From: Bdellovibrio bacteriovorus str. Tiberius
GTDB taxonomy: Bacteria > Bdellovibrionota > Bdellovibrionia > Bdellovibrionales > Bdellovibrionaceae
Assembly (NCBI RefSeq): GCF_000317895.1
Contig: NC_019567.1
Location: 3,720,001-3,784,000, forward strand
Reading direction: 5' to 3'
Length of the DNA: 64,000 nucleotides
Within the stretch, counting starts at the first letter, position 1. The number at the start of each line of letters is the position of its first letter. A program made the position numbers and the translations under genes. Below are positions 27,949-36,268 of the stretch, in pieces. Below the pieces are notes generated by a model. That model had not been told where the DNA came from. It was given only the letters and a program-made list of their open reading frames with translations, and searched no databases.

Positions 27949-28323
27949 ATGATTGAATACATCGAGATTGTCTGCCGGTGGATTTTTGGACTGCAAATGT
28001 TTTTCTGGGGCCTGAACGGCTTCTTCCATTGGGTGAAGATTCCACCCTCTGATCCCAAGATCGATGCCTTTGTGAACGCCTGCTTTGAAACGCGCTTTAT
28101 CATGCCCACAGTTAAATTGATGGAAATCATCGGAGGCGCCGTTCTTTTGCTGAATTTCGCGGTGCCCGCGACCCTGGTGGTCTTTGCGCCGCTTATTTTT
28201 GTCATTTCAGGCCTGCACATCCTTCACAACCCAAAGCCCTGGGGCGTTTTGGTGACGACCACCGTGCCTTATCTGCTTTTGGTGTTCTTCCATAACATGT
28301 CTCTATTACGACTTGTTCACTAA
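27949..28323 (+). CDS. DoxX-like small membrane protein
   Basis: 124 residues, four predicted membrane helices. 'WIFGLQMFFWGLNGFFHWVKIPP' and 'KLMEIIGGAVLLLNFAVPATLVVFAPLIFVI' are the DoxX-type first and second helix pairs. A paralogue with the same motif order is encoded at 50445-50834. The start was set at ATG 27949 because the upstream reading frame lies in the region opposite the UbiG gene. Role unknown; DoxX proteins are associated with redox homeostasis in some bacteria. Confidence 0.75.
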   Translation: MIEYIEIVCRWIFGLQMFFWGLNGFFHWVKIPPSDPKIDAFVNACFETRFIMPTVKLMEIIGGAVLLLNFAVPATLVVFAPLIFVISGLHILHNPKPWGVLVTTTVPYLLLVFFHNMSLLRLVH

Positions 28324-28375
28324 GGGTTTCGTAACTTGAGGGCAGGGACTTCTTTTAAGTAGATAGTCCCCAGCC

Positions 28376-30190
28376 ATGAAAAACTCTCTGAAATCGAACG
28401 TATTCTTCGGCCTGGGCCTTGTCCTTTTCACTCTGGCAATGTGCTGGCTGTTTCTGCTGACTCCTCGTGCCCACAATATTGAAATCATCAAACCGGATCT
28501 AAATACCGTTCAGGATTCCCTGGCGACCTTTCAGTTTCAGGACATGAATCCGGAACGGGAGGGCCTTTATTGGGTGAAGTTCACCACCTCCCCGATGATC
28601 TATCCTTTGAAATATCTGAACCTGCGCACGATGAACTGCGTGCATGAGATGAGCACCCAGCACGGTGACTGGAATCTGCCCACGAATCTGAACACCCGCT
28701 GCGACAACTTTGCAGGATTCAAACTGAACAACACCGCCCCCAGCCTTGCCAAGGAAACCACCTGGCATTTTGCTGGCAGCACCAAGGGGGACAGCTACGG
28801 TGTCCTGCTTGAAAAGGACTGGAAAGATCTTCCCGTTGCACTGGGACTTTTGCTGGTTGCAGGCTCCCTGATGATGATGCTTTTTGCGAAGCTGCCGGCC
28901 ATGCCGTTACCCGAACGCACTTTTGTCGTCGCTGTTCTGGGTGGAGCCTTCTTGTTCCGCTTCTGGCTGGTGTTTATCAAAGCTCCGCCCGAGTTCAGTC
29001 TTTTTTCTGACATGGCCGGATACTTCCACCGCGGTGAAGAAATCATGCGCGGAGAATACACCTTAAGTCAGCTTTTCCAGCCCGCGGGATTTACTTTATG
29101 GAGTCTTTGGCTGCGCCAACTGGGAGGCTTTGAGCTTTTCAACTGGTCCCAGGTGTTCTTGTCATGGGGTACGGTCGTGTTGATCTATCTGATGGTGCGC
29201 GAACGTTTCGGTGCGCTGGCAGGGGCTTTTTCCGCGCTGATATCCGCAAGTTATATTCCGCTGGCGGGATTTGCGACGTTCCACATGGCTGAAAATGCTT
29301 ATGCTTTTTTGATCACACTGTTCTTGTGGCTGATGATGAAAACGCTCAAGCACGAAAAGCTGTCAGGCTATTTCGCGATGGGAATTTTGCTGGCCCTGGC
29401 ATTTTACTTTAAAGGCAATCACGCGTTCTTCATCCCGATTCTGGGGCTGTGGCTGCTTTATCGTGAACGCCATCACTTCACACGTGCAGTCTTAAAAGTG
29501 ACGGTCATGGCTATCGGCTGCCTGCTGATCGCCGTTCCTCATATGGCGTGGACGTGGAAACACTATGGCAAGCCTCAGCTGGGACCCACGGCCGGAGCTT
29601 TAAACTTTATCGAAGGCAAATGCCCATCCAAAGACAACGCCGATTCATCGGGTGCACGCTGGATGTCCCCGCTGTTTCACTTTACCAACGAACGAACATT
29701 CAAACAGTGGGATCAGCCTTTCACCAACCAGGCCTATTTCTGGAAAGAAGGTCTGAAGTGTGTCGCCGAAAATCCAGCCGTGCTGGTTTCAAGTCTGAGA
29801 TATATTTATTATCTGGCGTGGGGAAATCCACTGTGGCCGATCATTTCAAACCCCACCAAGGAACTTTATTATCCTTGGGAAAGTTTCTTTTATTATGCCA
29901 TGCTGCCACTGACCCTGCTGGGTCTGTTGGTGCTGCGAAAGTCAGAAGAACCCTTTAACAAAGCGACGATTCTTCTGATGCTTTCGCTGTTTTTGACCGT
30001 GTGGTTCTTTAAGTCGGAAAACCGTTTCCGCGTTCCCTTTGATGCGCTTTTGATCAGCTGGGGGTCGCTGGGGGCCGCGTGGTTAAGCCGTCTCGCGGTT
30101 CACGTCGGAAATCTGCTCATTCAAAGTCCAATAGTCATACAGGTAACCGATCAGGAAAAGACCGCCGGTACAAAGCCAGATCAAACCTGA
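28376..30190 (+). CDS. GT39/ArnT-like membrane glycosyltransferase
   Basis: 604 residues with about 11 membrane helices. After the first helix (residues 9-28) there is a periplasmic insert of about 110 residues with three Cys. The core has 'FSLFSDMAGYFHRGEEIM', whose Asp fits the catalytic acidic residue in the first external loop of GT-C enzymes, and many Trp- and Leu-rich helices ('NWSQVFLSWGTVVLIYLMV'). This family moves sugars from lipid-linked donors to lipid A, proteins or glycans. The target is unknown. The last 108 bp overlap the converging TM2 gene, so the C-terminal 35 residues (soluble tail) share DNA with it. Confidence 0.75.
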   Translation: MKNSLKSNVFFGLGLVLFTLAMCWLFLLTPRAHNIEIIKPDLNTVQDSLATFQFQDMNPEREGLYWVKFTTSPMIYPLKYLNLRTMNCVHEMSTQHGDWNLPTNLNTRCDNFAGFKLNNTAPSLAKETTWHFAGSTKGDSYGVLLEKDWKDLPVALGLLLVAGSLMMMLFAKLPAMPLPERTFVVAVLGGAFLFRFWLVFIKAPPEFSLFSDMAGYFHRGEEIMRGEYTLSQLFQPAGFTLWSLWLRQLGGFELFNWSQVFLSWGTVVLIYLMVRERFGALAGAFSALISASYIPLAGFATFHMAENAYAFLITLFLWLMMKTLKHEKLSGYFAMGILLALAFYFKGNHAFFIPILGLWLLYRERHHFTRAVLKVTVMAIGCLLIAVPHMAWTWKHYGKPQLGPTAGALNFIEGKCPSKDNADSSGARWMSPLFHFTNERTFKQWDQPFTNQAYFWKEGLKCVAENPAVLVSSLRYIYYLAWGNPLWPIISNPTKELYYPWESFFYYAMLPLTLLGLLVLRKSEEPFNKATILLMLSLFLTVWFFKSENRFRVPFDALLISWGSLGAAWLSRLAVHVGNLLIQSPIVIQVTDQEKTAGTKPDQT

Positions 30191-30478
30191 CAGCCATTTG
30201 CCCATATAGAACCGGTGCACACCAAAGATCCCTAAGAACGTCAGCAGAATCCAGCTGACGTTGTAGTCCACACGCCCACTGCGATAGCTGCGCTGGGCGC
30301 TGCGATTCATGCTCGGAATAAGGAAGATATCAATCAGCCAGCCAATGCCCGCCAGACCAAACGTGAAAAACCAGATGGTCCCGGTGATGGACTTCCCGAA
30401 ATAAAAGCGGTGCGCCCCCATGAAACCAAAAATCCAAAGAATATAACCGATAAAGCTGGAATGATCTGACTTGGCCAT
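30083..30478 (-). CDS. Protein with two TM2 domains
   Basis: 131 residues, strong AAGGAGG site before ATG. Two copies of a TM2 domain: 'SFIGYILWIFGFMGAHRFYFGKSITGTIWFFTFGLAGIGWLIDIFLIP' type and 'SWILLTFLGIFGVHRFYMGKWLSGLIWLCTGGLFLIGYLYDYWTL'. Each has the signature G-x-H-R-F-Y-x-G-K between two membrane helices, so four helices in total. The second helix pair ends in a DxW motif variant. The function of TM2 proteins in bacteria is not known. Converges on and overlaps the glycosyltransferase gene by 108 bp. Confidence 0.85.
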   Translation of the reverse strand: MAKSDHSSFIGYILWIFGFMGAHRFYFGKSITGTIWFFTFGLAGIGWLIDIFLIPSMNRSAQRSYRSGRVDYNVSWILLTFLGIFGVHRFYMGKWLSGLIWLCTGGLFLIGYLYDYWTLNEQISDVNRETA

Positions 30479-30501
30479 GCGGGCCTCCTTGCACTAAAAG
30501 A

Positions 30502-31872
30502 CTATCGCGCAGACTTGGGCCGATTCAAGTAAAGTCCGAACTGACGCATAACCCAGATATGAAACAACGCCTGAGTCCAGCGATACAAGAACCACGGCAT
30601 GCGGGGTTTGAACTCGTGAATAGCGGCAATGACCGCCTTGCCACCCAGAGTTTCGCGAAACTCAAGGCGCCCCCGCACGGTTTTTTGCGCCAGCAGACCA
30701 CCACGCACGTAAAACAACTGACGATGGGACCAGCTTCTTTCCGGAGAATATTCCAGAATCAACAGACGTACATACGGAAAGCTCCAGCAGAAGTTCACCC
30801 AGCGTCCACTGACTTCCACCTTCATCAGACCCGGACGCATGCTGGGTAAGAATTCCATGTAAGCATGGGCCACTTCATCCGCCGTAACACCTTCCGGGAT
30901 CAACAGGCGCTGCACCGAGCGCACTTCATAGCTGCCCAAGGGACTTTTTTGAAAGGCCAGCGGAGTTTTCTTTTCCGTGAAATCGGCCAGGGCTTCTTTC
31001 AGCGCTTGCTCCACCGGCATGAACTTGTATCCAGGTATATCCAGTCGGCGCTTGTCACTGACCAGCAATGTAGATCTTAGGCCTTCCACCAAAGGTGCAA
31101 CCAAAGCCTTTGGGGCCCCCGTAACCATGCACACCCATAAGGTAGAAAGTCCTGGCGTTAAAAAGGGCACCGGCAACAACGTGCGCTCCAGCCCCTGCAT
31201 GTGGGCAATCATCTTCATCATGTCCAGATAGCTGATCACATCCGGCCCACCGATATCATAAATATGATTCTGGGTTTCAGCGGTCTCAATGCAATAGCGC
31301 AGACTGCGCACCACATCTTTTAAAGCCACGGGCTGACTCTGCGTACTCGTCCACTTTGGGCAGACCATCACCGGCAGGCGATCCACCAACCGAGTCATAA
31401 TATGAAAGGATGAACCTTCAGACCCCAGAATCACTGCCGCGCGCAGTATGGTTGCAGGAATACGACTGGTTTTAAAAACACCTTCGACCTCGTGACGGCT
31501 GTGCAGATGGCGGGACATCCCTTGGGAATTTTCAGGGCACATGCCTCCCAGATAGAAAATTCTTTTTACTCCGCATTTTTCCGCCGCGCGAACAAAGTTA
31601 TCGGCCACGATCAGATCAAAATCTTCAAAAGTCCCCTGGGTCAGTTGCGCTGAAGGTCGCATGGAATGCACCAGATAAACGGCGACATCACAGCCCTGCA
31701 AAGCCTTTTCAGAATCCAGCAGACTGAATAAATCACAGGAACGCCATTCGACGCCGTCTGCCGAATCCTTTTTACCGGACCGACTGAGCGCAACGATTTC
31801 ATGATGTCCTTGCAGTTCCCTGATCAGTGCCTTGCCAACAAAACCGCTGGCTCCGGCAATTGCCACCTTCAC
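30502..31872 (-). CDS. NAD(P)-binding SDR protein with C-terminal DUF2867
   Basis: 456 residues starting at GTG 31872, chosen because GAGG lies 7 bp upstream and the product starts MKVAIAGASGFVGKALIREL, the normal start of such proteins; a longer frame exists upstream but has no ribosome site. Residues 1-~290 form an atypical SDR/NmrA-like Rossmann domain (GxSGFVG motif, 'DVAVYLVHSM', 'IFYLGGMCPE', 'TILRAAVILG'). Residues ~310-456 fit DUF2867 ('VRSVQRLLIPEGVTADEVAHAYMEFLPSMRP', 'MPWFLYRWTQ'). The substrate is unknown. It precedes the TM2 gene on the same strand by 23 bp. Confidence 0.8.
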   Translation of the reverse strand: MKVAIAGASGFVGKALIRELQGHHEIVALSRSGKKDSADGVEWRSCDLFSLLDSEKALQGCDVAVYLVHSMRPSAQLTQGTFEDFDLIVADNFVRAAEKCGVKRIFYLGGMCPENSQGMSRHLHSRHEVEGVFKTSRIPATILRAAVILGSEGSSFHIMTRLVDRLPVMVCPKWTSTQSQPVALKDVVRSLRYCIETAETQNHIYDIGGPDVISYLDMMKMIAHMQGLERTLLPVPFLTPGLSTLWVCMVTGAPKALVAPLVEGLRSTLLVSDKRRLDIPGYKFMPVEQALKEALADFTEKKTPLAFQKSPLGSYEVRSVQRLLIPEGVTADEVAHAYMEFLPSMRPGLMKVEVSGRWVNFCWSFPYVRLLILEYSPERSWSHRQLFYVRGGLLAQKTVRGRLEFRETLGGKAVIAAIHEFKPRMPWFLYRWTQALFHIWVMRQFGLYLNRPKSAR

Positions 31873-32044
31873 ATTCGACCTCGCAGATAGACCCATCCTA
31901 ACACGTTCATCCAGAGTCCTAAAATTATTGGTAAATAACAAGCACTTGCACGCAGCTTGACAACAAAAATATCGTACACAGATTTAAGGCAACAAACTGA
32001 TTTTTTGGTTCCTCTTTTTGACCCACGAAAGGAGGTTGTCGGTC

Positions 32045-32221
32045 ATGAGACGAACAGATTCTTTTTCCATCAAACATCTTATTAAAGAACTGCTTCTTGC
32101 ACTTTATTTAACGGCTTTGATTTTGGTTGGCGCAAAAATTTTTAATCCACCCAACTTGACAGTCGCACAAGCAACCACATCGTTAGAGTGTAAGAACGAA
32201 ACCTGCAAAGGAGGTTTTTAA
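32045..32221 (+). CDS. Small membrane protein coupled to hsp20
   Basis: 58 residues, start ATG at 32045 after AAGGAGG with 9 bp spacing. One membrane helix ('LIKELLLALYLTALILVGAKIF') is followed by an external tail with two Cys ('LECKNETCKGGF'). The stop codon overlaps the hsp20 ATG by one base (TAATG), and the last codons contain the AAAGGAGG site of hsp20. Translation of this ORF should therefore affect hsp20. A TTGACA box at 31957-31962 may be the -35 of their promoter, but no convincing -10 follows. No family is recognised. Confidence 0.65.
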   Translation: MRRTDSFSIKHLIKELLLALYLTALILVGAKIFNPPNLTVAQATTSLECKNETCKGGF

Positions 32222-32694
32222 TGAGACTGACTACAACACCTTATTGGCCCGCTCGCAGAATGAACTCCAATTTCTTTGAAGAGATGGATCGCATATTCGA
32301 AAGTTTCGCTGCGACCCCGGATCAGGAAAAACGGGAACAACTGTTCACGCCCGCCTGCGAAGTGGCTGAATCTGCAGAACATTACCTGCTAAGCATGGAT
32401 GTTCCGGGATTCAAAAAAGAAGGTATTAAAATCGAGGTGAACGGAAAACTTCTGACCATCTCGGGCGAACGCAAGCGCGACGAAAAGGTGTTAAGCACCT
32501 TCACCCGCAGCTTCACCGTTCCAGACACTGTGGATGGTTCAAAAGTTGAAGCCCACCACGAAGACGGAGTCCTCAGCATTTATTTGCCGAAAGCTCCGAT
32601 AGCAAAAGCACAAAAAATTGAAATTCAAACTCAAAAAGGGGGTTTCTTCGAAAAGCTGAATGCCACTCAAGGCACCGGCACCGAAGGCAACTAA
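32221..32694 (+). CDS. Hsp20 / alpha-crystallin family small heat-shock protein
   Basis: 157 residues. ATP-independent holdase that keeps unfolded proteins soluble. The alpha-crystallin domain covers about residues 45-140: 'ESAEHYLLSMDVPGFKKEGIKIEVNGKLLTISGERK' and 'FTRSFTVPDTVDGSKVEAHHEDGVLSIYLPKA', the latter including the family signature G-V-L-x-I-x-L-P-K. The C-terminus has an IEI-like motif (QKIEIQTQ) for oligomer contacts. The start overlaps the stop of the small membrane ORF, with AAAGGAGG in front. Confidence 0.92.
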   Translation: MRLTTTPYWPARRMNSNFFEEMDRIFESFAATPDQEKREQLFTPACEVAESAEHYLLSMDVPGFKKEGIKIEVNGKLLTISGERKRDEKVLSTFTRSFTVPDTVDGSKVEAHHEDGVLSIYLPKAPIAKAQKIEIQTQKGGFFEKLNATQGTGTEGN

Positions 32695-32734
32695 TCTACA
32701 TTCCTTCCCTCCACCTTTCCTTGTCCCTTCCCTC

Positions 32735-32770
32735 AGAGGGCTTGATTCCCCGTCAAGCCCTCTTCTATTT
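32735..32770 (+). terminator. Terminator after hsp20
   Basis: Perfect 11-bp stem AGAGGGCTTGA (32735-32745) and TCAAGCCCTCT (32753-32763) with a 7-nt loop, followed by TCTATTTTCTT. Positioned 40 bp after the hsp20 stop. Confidence 0.85.
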
Positions 32771-32856
32771 TCTTCACATGTGAAGTCTGTCAGCCACTGG
32801 GCATAATCGATTGCCTGAGTTCACACAAACGGCGATACTGACGGTCGAGGTGTCCC

Positions 32857-33336
32857 TTGGATAAAAAGAAACTGATCGAAGCTATTCGCACGCAACTTGT
32901 CGCAGACATGACGGCTCTTAAAGAAGCCGTCAAAGCCACTATCGATGCGGCCACCAACGAGGAAAGCAAAGCTGAAAACGAATACGACACCCGTGGGCTG
33001 GAAGCGTCTTACCTGGCACGCGGTCAGGCCAAGCGCATTGCTGATATCGAGGAAGTTTTGCTTTTGCTAAAACACCTGAGTGTCCGAGACTTCGGCCCGA
33101 ATGACGGGATTTCTTCTTCCGCTGTTATTGAAGTGGAACACAACGGAAAAACCAGCTTCTTCTTTATTCTCGCCAAAGGCGGCGGCGTCAGTGTGCCGTT
33201 TGAAGGAAAAAGCATTCAGGTGGTCACACCCAACAGTCCTTTGGGCGAAGCGCTTTTGGATCAGAAGGTCGGCGGCGTCGCCGTTGTCGAAAATGGCCCT
33301 CAGGTTCGCGAATACGACATTATCAATATCTGGTAA
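32857..33336 (+). CDS. GreA/GreB-like transcription factor (TTG start)
   Basis: 159 residues. The start is TTG at 32857 with GAGGTG 5-10 bp upstream; no in-frame ATG precedes the conserved region. The N-terminal ~75 residues are a helical hairpin ('ALKEAVKATIDAATNEESKAENEYDTRGLEASYLARGQAKRIADIEEVLLLL' pattern). The C-terminal domain ends in 'QVVTPNSPLGEALLDQKVG', matching the GreA/GreB/Rnk C-terminal domain that binds the RNA polymerase secondary channel. The acidic tip residues of true GreA are not clearly conserved, so it may regulate polymerase rather than promote transcript cleavage. Confidence 0.75.
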   Translation: MDKKKLIEAIRTQLVADMTALKEAVKATIDAATNEESKAENEYDTRGLEASYLARGQAKRIADIEEVLLLLKHLSVRDFGPNDGISSSAVIEVEHNGKTSFFFILAKGGGVSVPFEGKSIQVVTPNSPLGEALLDQKVGGVAVVENGPQVREYDIINIW

Positions 33337-33348
33337 AAATGCAGCGGC

Positions 33349-33774
33349 CTAAGGCAGCTGCATTTCGCCTTTTTCATTCAGTGGCGCCATGGGGTTCCAC
33401 GCCACTTCCCACAGAAATCGATCCGGATCTTCAAAGTACCCGCTGTGGCCTCCCCAGAAAACATCCTGGGCAGGCTTAATGATGCGGCCTCCGGCTTTTT
33501 CGGCCTGCGCCAGAACTTGGGCCACTTCTTCTTTGCTGTTCACATTGTGCGCGATGGTAAAATCTCTGAAACCACTGCCCTGCGGGTCCACGCCGGCATC
33601 TTTCGCCAGTTCCTCTGAAGGAAACAACGACAAAGCCACCCCGCCAGTTCGCAGGAAGACCACGTTTTCATTGCTTGCGGGCGACACAGGCCACTTCAGA
33701 CCTTTTTCATAGAATTCTCTGGATACTGCCAGATTTTGAACGCCCAGCGTGATCATCGTCAGTCGTGCTTCCAT
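33349..33774 (-). CDS. VOC-family (glyoxalase-like) protein
   Basis: 141 residues from the ATG at 33774, after GTGAGGTGAG. The domain is a single VOC module pair: 'MITLGVQNLAVSREFYEKGLKWPVSP' and 'GYFEDPDRFLWEVAWNPM'. The 'F-E-D-P-D' to 'W-E-V' segment carries the usual metal-ligand Glu near the end. Substrate unknown. It converges on the Gre-like gene with 12 bp between the stops. Confidence 0.85.
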   Translation of the reverse strand: MEARLTMITLGVQNLAVSREFYEKGLKWPVSPASNENVVFLRTGGVALSLFPSEELAKDAGVDPQGSGFRDFTIAHNVNSKEEVAQVLAQAEKAGGRIIKPAQDVFWGGHSGYFEDPDRFLWEVAWNPMAPLNEKGEMQLP

Positions 33775-33879
33775 ACTCACCTCACTTGCCAACATATGCT
33801 ACCATGGGGGCTTTTCCACGAGCATCCGCTTTCTTGCTTTTCTTGCCAGCTTCCGAAAGTTGACATAGGATCTCGAACC

Positions 33880-34398
33880 ATGGGCACAGCTATTCAAGAC
33901 GTCATCATTATCACCACCGGTGGTACCATCGAAAAAACTTACAATGAGTTCGATGGATCCCTGGAAAACAGAGGCACCAGCATTAAAAACCGCATTCTTT
34001 CCAAGATGCGATTGCCGTACACCAATATCATGGTGTACCCGCTGTTAAGCAAAGACTCGCTGTATATGACAGACGAAGACCGTGCCCTGATTTCTGCCAC
34101 CGTCAAAGATCAAATGCAGCGTGGAAGCCCGATCGTTGTTCTGCACGGAACCGACACCATGCACATTTCTGCCGAACACTGCTTTAAGGACATCGGCACA
34201 CCTAAAGTTCCAGTGGTGTTCACCGGCGCGATGATCCCTATGGGTTTTGATGACAGCGATGCCGCCCAGAATGTTACCGAAGCTTTGTTGTCTGCGAAGC
34301 TTCTGCAACCGGGGTTCTATATTTCCTTCCACAACCAGGTGTTCAACGTGCCTCAAGTGCGCAAGAACCGCGAAAAAGGCACCTTCGAAAGTTTTTAA
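33880..34398 (+). CDS. Stand-alone asparaginase N-terminal domain protein
   Basis: 172 residues from the ATG at 33880 (AGGA upstream). It has both active-site regions of type I/II L-asparaginases: 'IIITTGGTIEKTY' (first catalytic Thr) and 'VVLHGTDTMHISAE' (second Thr and Asp), as well as 'PVVFTGAMIPMGFDDSDAAQNVTEAL'. It stops after about half of the normal ~330 residues; the C-terminal domain is missing, and the downstream gene is unrelated. It is clearly an intact short gene rather than a broken one, as no asparaginase C-domain follows in any frame. Activity is uncertain. Confidence 0.8.
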   Translation: MGTAIQDVIIITTGGTIEKTYNEFDGSLENRGTSIKNRILSKMRLPYTNIMVYPLLSKDSLYMTDEDRALISATVKDQMQRGSPIVVLHGTDTMHISAEHCFKDIGTPKVPVVFTGAMIPMGFDDSDAAQNVTEALLSAKLLQPGFYISFHNQVFNVPQVRKNREKGTFESF

Positions 34399-34513
34399 TC
34401 GCGAATTCCTCTCTGAAAGTCCTGTGTTAATTTGAGATTTCCCAACGGCGCCATTAAGCCCATTGAGCCTTCTCCGAAAAGACAATATTGGATCTATTTC
34501 TGAGGAGTTACGC

Positions 34514-36268
34514 TTGTTTTTATCCCGTTTTATTCTGGCAGCTGTTTTTGTACTTTCCGCCTGCACTCATCTGCCCAAAACAACGGTGAATGAAAGCCCG
34601 CACGTAACCGATCACGTGGTGCCTCTTCCGCCCAACAAACGCACCCCGGCCGCAGAGGAACTTGACTGGTGGGCCGCCAACGAACGCCAGGTTAAATCTG
34701 CCGTCTGTCGTTTGCGACTGCCGGTCACCACCGAAGAAATCCAGCGCCACTATAAAAATCTTCCGATTGAAAACGGCTATGAAGCGGGAACTCATGAAGT
34801 TCTTGGCGTGGTTATGACCAATGAACGCCCCCGTCTGGTGCTGGCGCTCAGCCGCCTGCTGACTTTAGGACGCGAAGGTGCGGCGCCAGAAAAAGTTATC
34901 AGGGATTTCCAGAAAGAATTTAAAATCGGTCCCGCCTGCGACAAAGCTCTGTGTGCGGCGCAAAAGATCTTCGGTTCCGATGTCGGACCTCAGATGCTTT
35001 ATCTGATGGATCAGTTTGATGTGAACACATCACCTTATTCTTTTTCCAGCGCTTCGCTTTTCACCGCCAGCGAAATCGCCGATGTCATTCGCACCTTTGA
35101 ACTGGTTAAACCCGGGCAGCTGCCATTTGGATTCAACAAACAGCTGATCAAATTCAAACGCGGCTACACCCGCGCCTCTTACGGTGACGACGGCGGAAAA
35201 GTTCTGGCCAATGCCGCCATTGAACTTTTTGATTCGTGGTCAGAGCAATCCTCGATCATGCGCCAATACACGCTTTATCACGAAATCGCCCACAACCATT
35301 CTGACAATCAATTTTCGGACTATGACCGCTCGGCGGCCTGGCTGCAGCTAAGCAACTGGAAAGAAGCCAAAGCCGGTGGATTTGAAGTTGAAAAGAAAAA
35401 AGCCCTGCAAGGGCATCCTTTCGTGTCCCGCTATGGTCAATCCAATCCCTTTGAGGATTTTGCAGAAAGTGTGACTGCTTACCGCTTTAATCCAAATCTG
35501 CTTAAGAAGAAATCCGCCGAAAAATACAATCTGATCAAATACCTGGTGCACGACGGGCTGGAATACACCTCCAGCAAAAACTGCAATGACACTGGCGTTT
35601 CAAAGAAATTCCAAAAAGAGATCGACCGCGACGACGGCCTGACCAGCACCGAGAAAGACCGTGTGCTGAAGGCCTGCCGTCAGCCGTTCTATCAAACGCT
35701 GCTGGGTCATATGCCGGTGTCGTTCTTTGATTCCTGCGTGAACTATGAAGCAACTCAGATCTGGGCCACACAAAATGGCGAACGCTATCCGGATTTGCTG
35801 CCTCAGGCCCTGTTCGATCCGAAACTTCGCGTCAGTACGCTGAAATTCACAAAGCTAAGATCCGACCTGGCCACGACTCTGCAGCCCGAAGTGGCGGATT
35901 GGATTCTGGATTCCGTACAAACCTTCGCTTACCAACTGCGTTCGGACATGACTAATGCCGAATACTGCGAAGTATGGGCGCAGCTGAATCGCAAGGTCTA
36001 TCCGGACATCGATCGTGATAATAAATGGCGCTACAAGGGGATCTTTGTTTCCCACGACTATTCACCGAAGGCCGGTGCTGCTCGCGGCATCTGTCTGGAT
36101 CTGGCCGCCGGATTTGTTCCGACATCAAAGTCGACACTTTCAACTGTGAAAAGCTGGATCAAAGAAACCGGTCACATCGGCACACAGGGTCCTTTGAAAG
36201 AACGCGGCATCAGTCGTGAAACTCTGTTGAAATTTATTATTGATCGCACGAACGTCGGCGGTCGTTAG
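34514..36268 (+). CDS. Lipoprotein with a zincin (HEXXH) metallopeptidase motif (TTG start)
   Basis: 584 residues from TTG 34514, 7 bp after TGAGGAG; the signal peptide ends in the lipobox Leu-Ser-Ala-Cys (FVLSACTHLP), so it is a lipoprotein. About residue 275 is 'YTLYHEIAHNHSDNQFSDYDRSAAW', an HEXXH zinc motif, and some 65 residues later 'NPFEDFAESVTAYRFNP', where Glu-Asp-Phe-Ala-Glu fits the third zinc ligand of gluzincins. Several Cys (CDKALC, KNCND, KACRQ, FDSCVN) suggest disulfides in the periplasm. No named family is recognised. Substrate could be prey or self envelope proteins. Confidence 0.75.
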   Translation: MFLSRFILAAVFVLSACTHLPKTTVNESPHVTDHVVPLPPNKRTPAAEELDWWAANERQVKSAVCRLRLPVTTEEIQRHYKNLPIENGYEAGTHEVLGVVMTNERPRLVLALSRLLTLGREGAAPEKVIRDFQKEFKIGPACDKALCAAQKIFGSDVGPQMLYLMDQFDVNTSPYSFSSASLFTASEIADVIRTFELVKPGQLPFGFNKQLIKFKRGYTRASYGDDGGKVLANAAIELFDSWSEQSSIMRQYTLYHEIAHNHSDNQFSDYDRSAAWLQLSNWKEAKAGGFEVEKKKALQGHPFVSRYGQSNPFEDFAESVTAYRFNPNLLKKKSAEKYNLIKYLVHDGLEYTSSKNCNDTGVSKKFQKEIDRDDGLTSTEKDRVLKACRQPFYQTLLGHMPVSFFDSCVNYEATQIWATQNGERYPDLLPQALFDPKLRVSTLKFTKLRSDLATTLQPEVADWILDSVQTFAYQLRSDMTNAEYCEVWAQLNRKVYPDIDRDNKWRYKGIFVSHDYSPKAGAARGICLDLAAGFVPTSKSTLSTVKSWIKETGHIGTQGPLKERGISRETLLKFIIDRTNVGGR

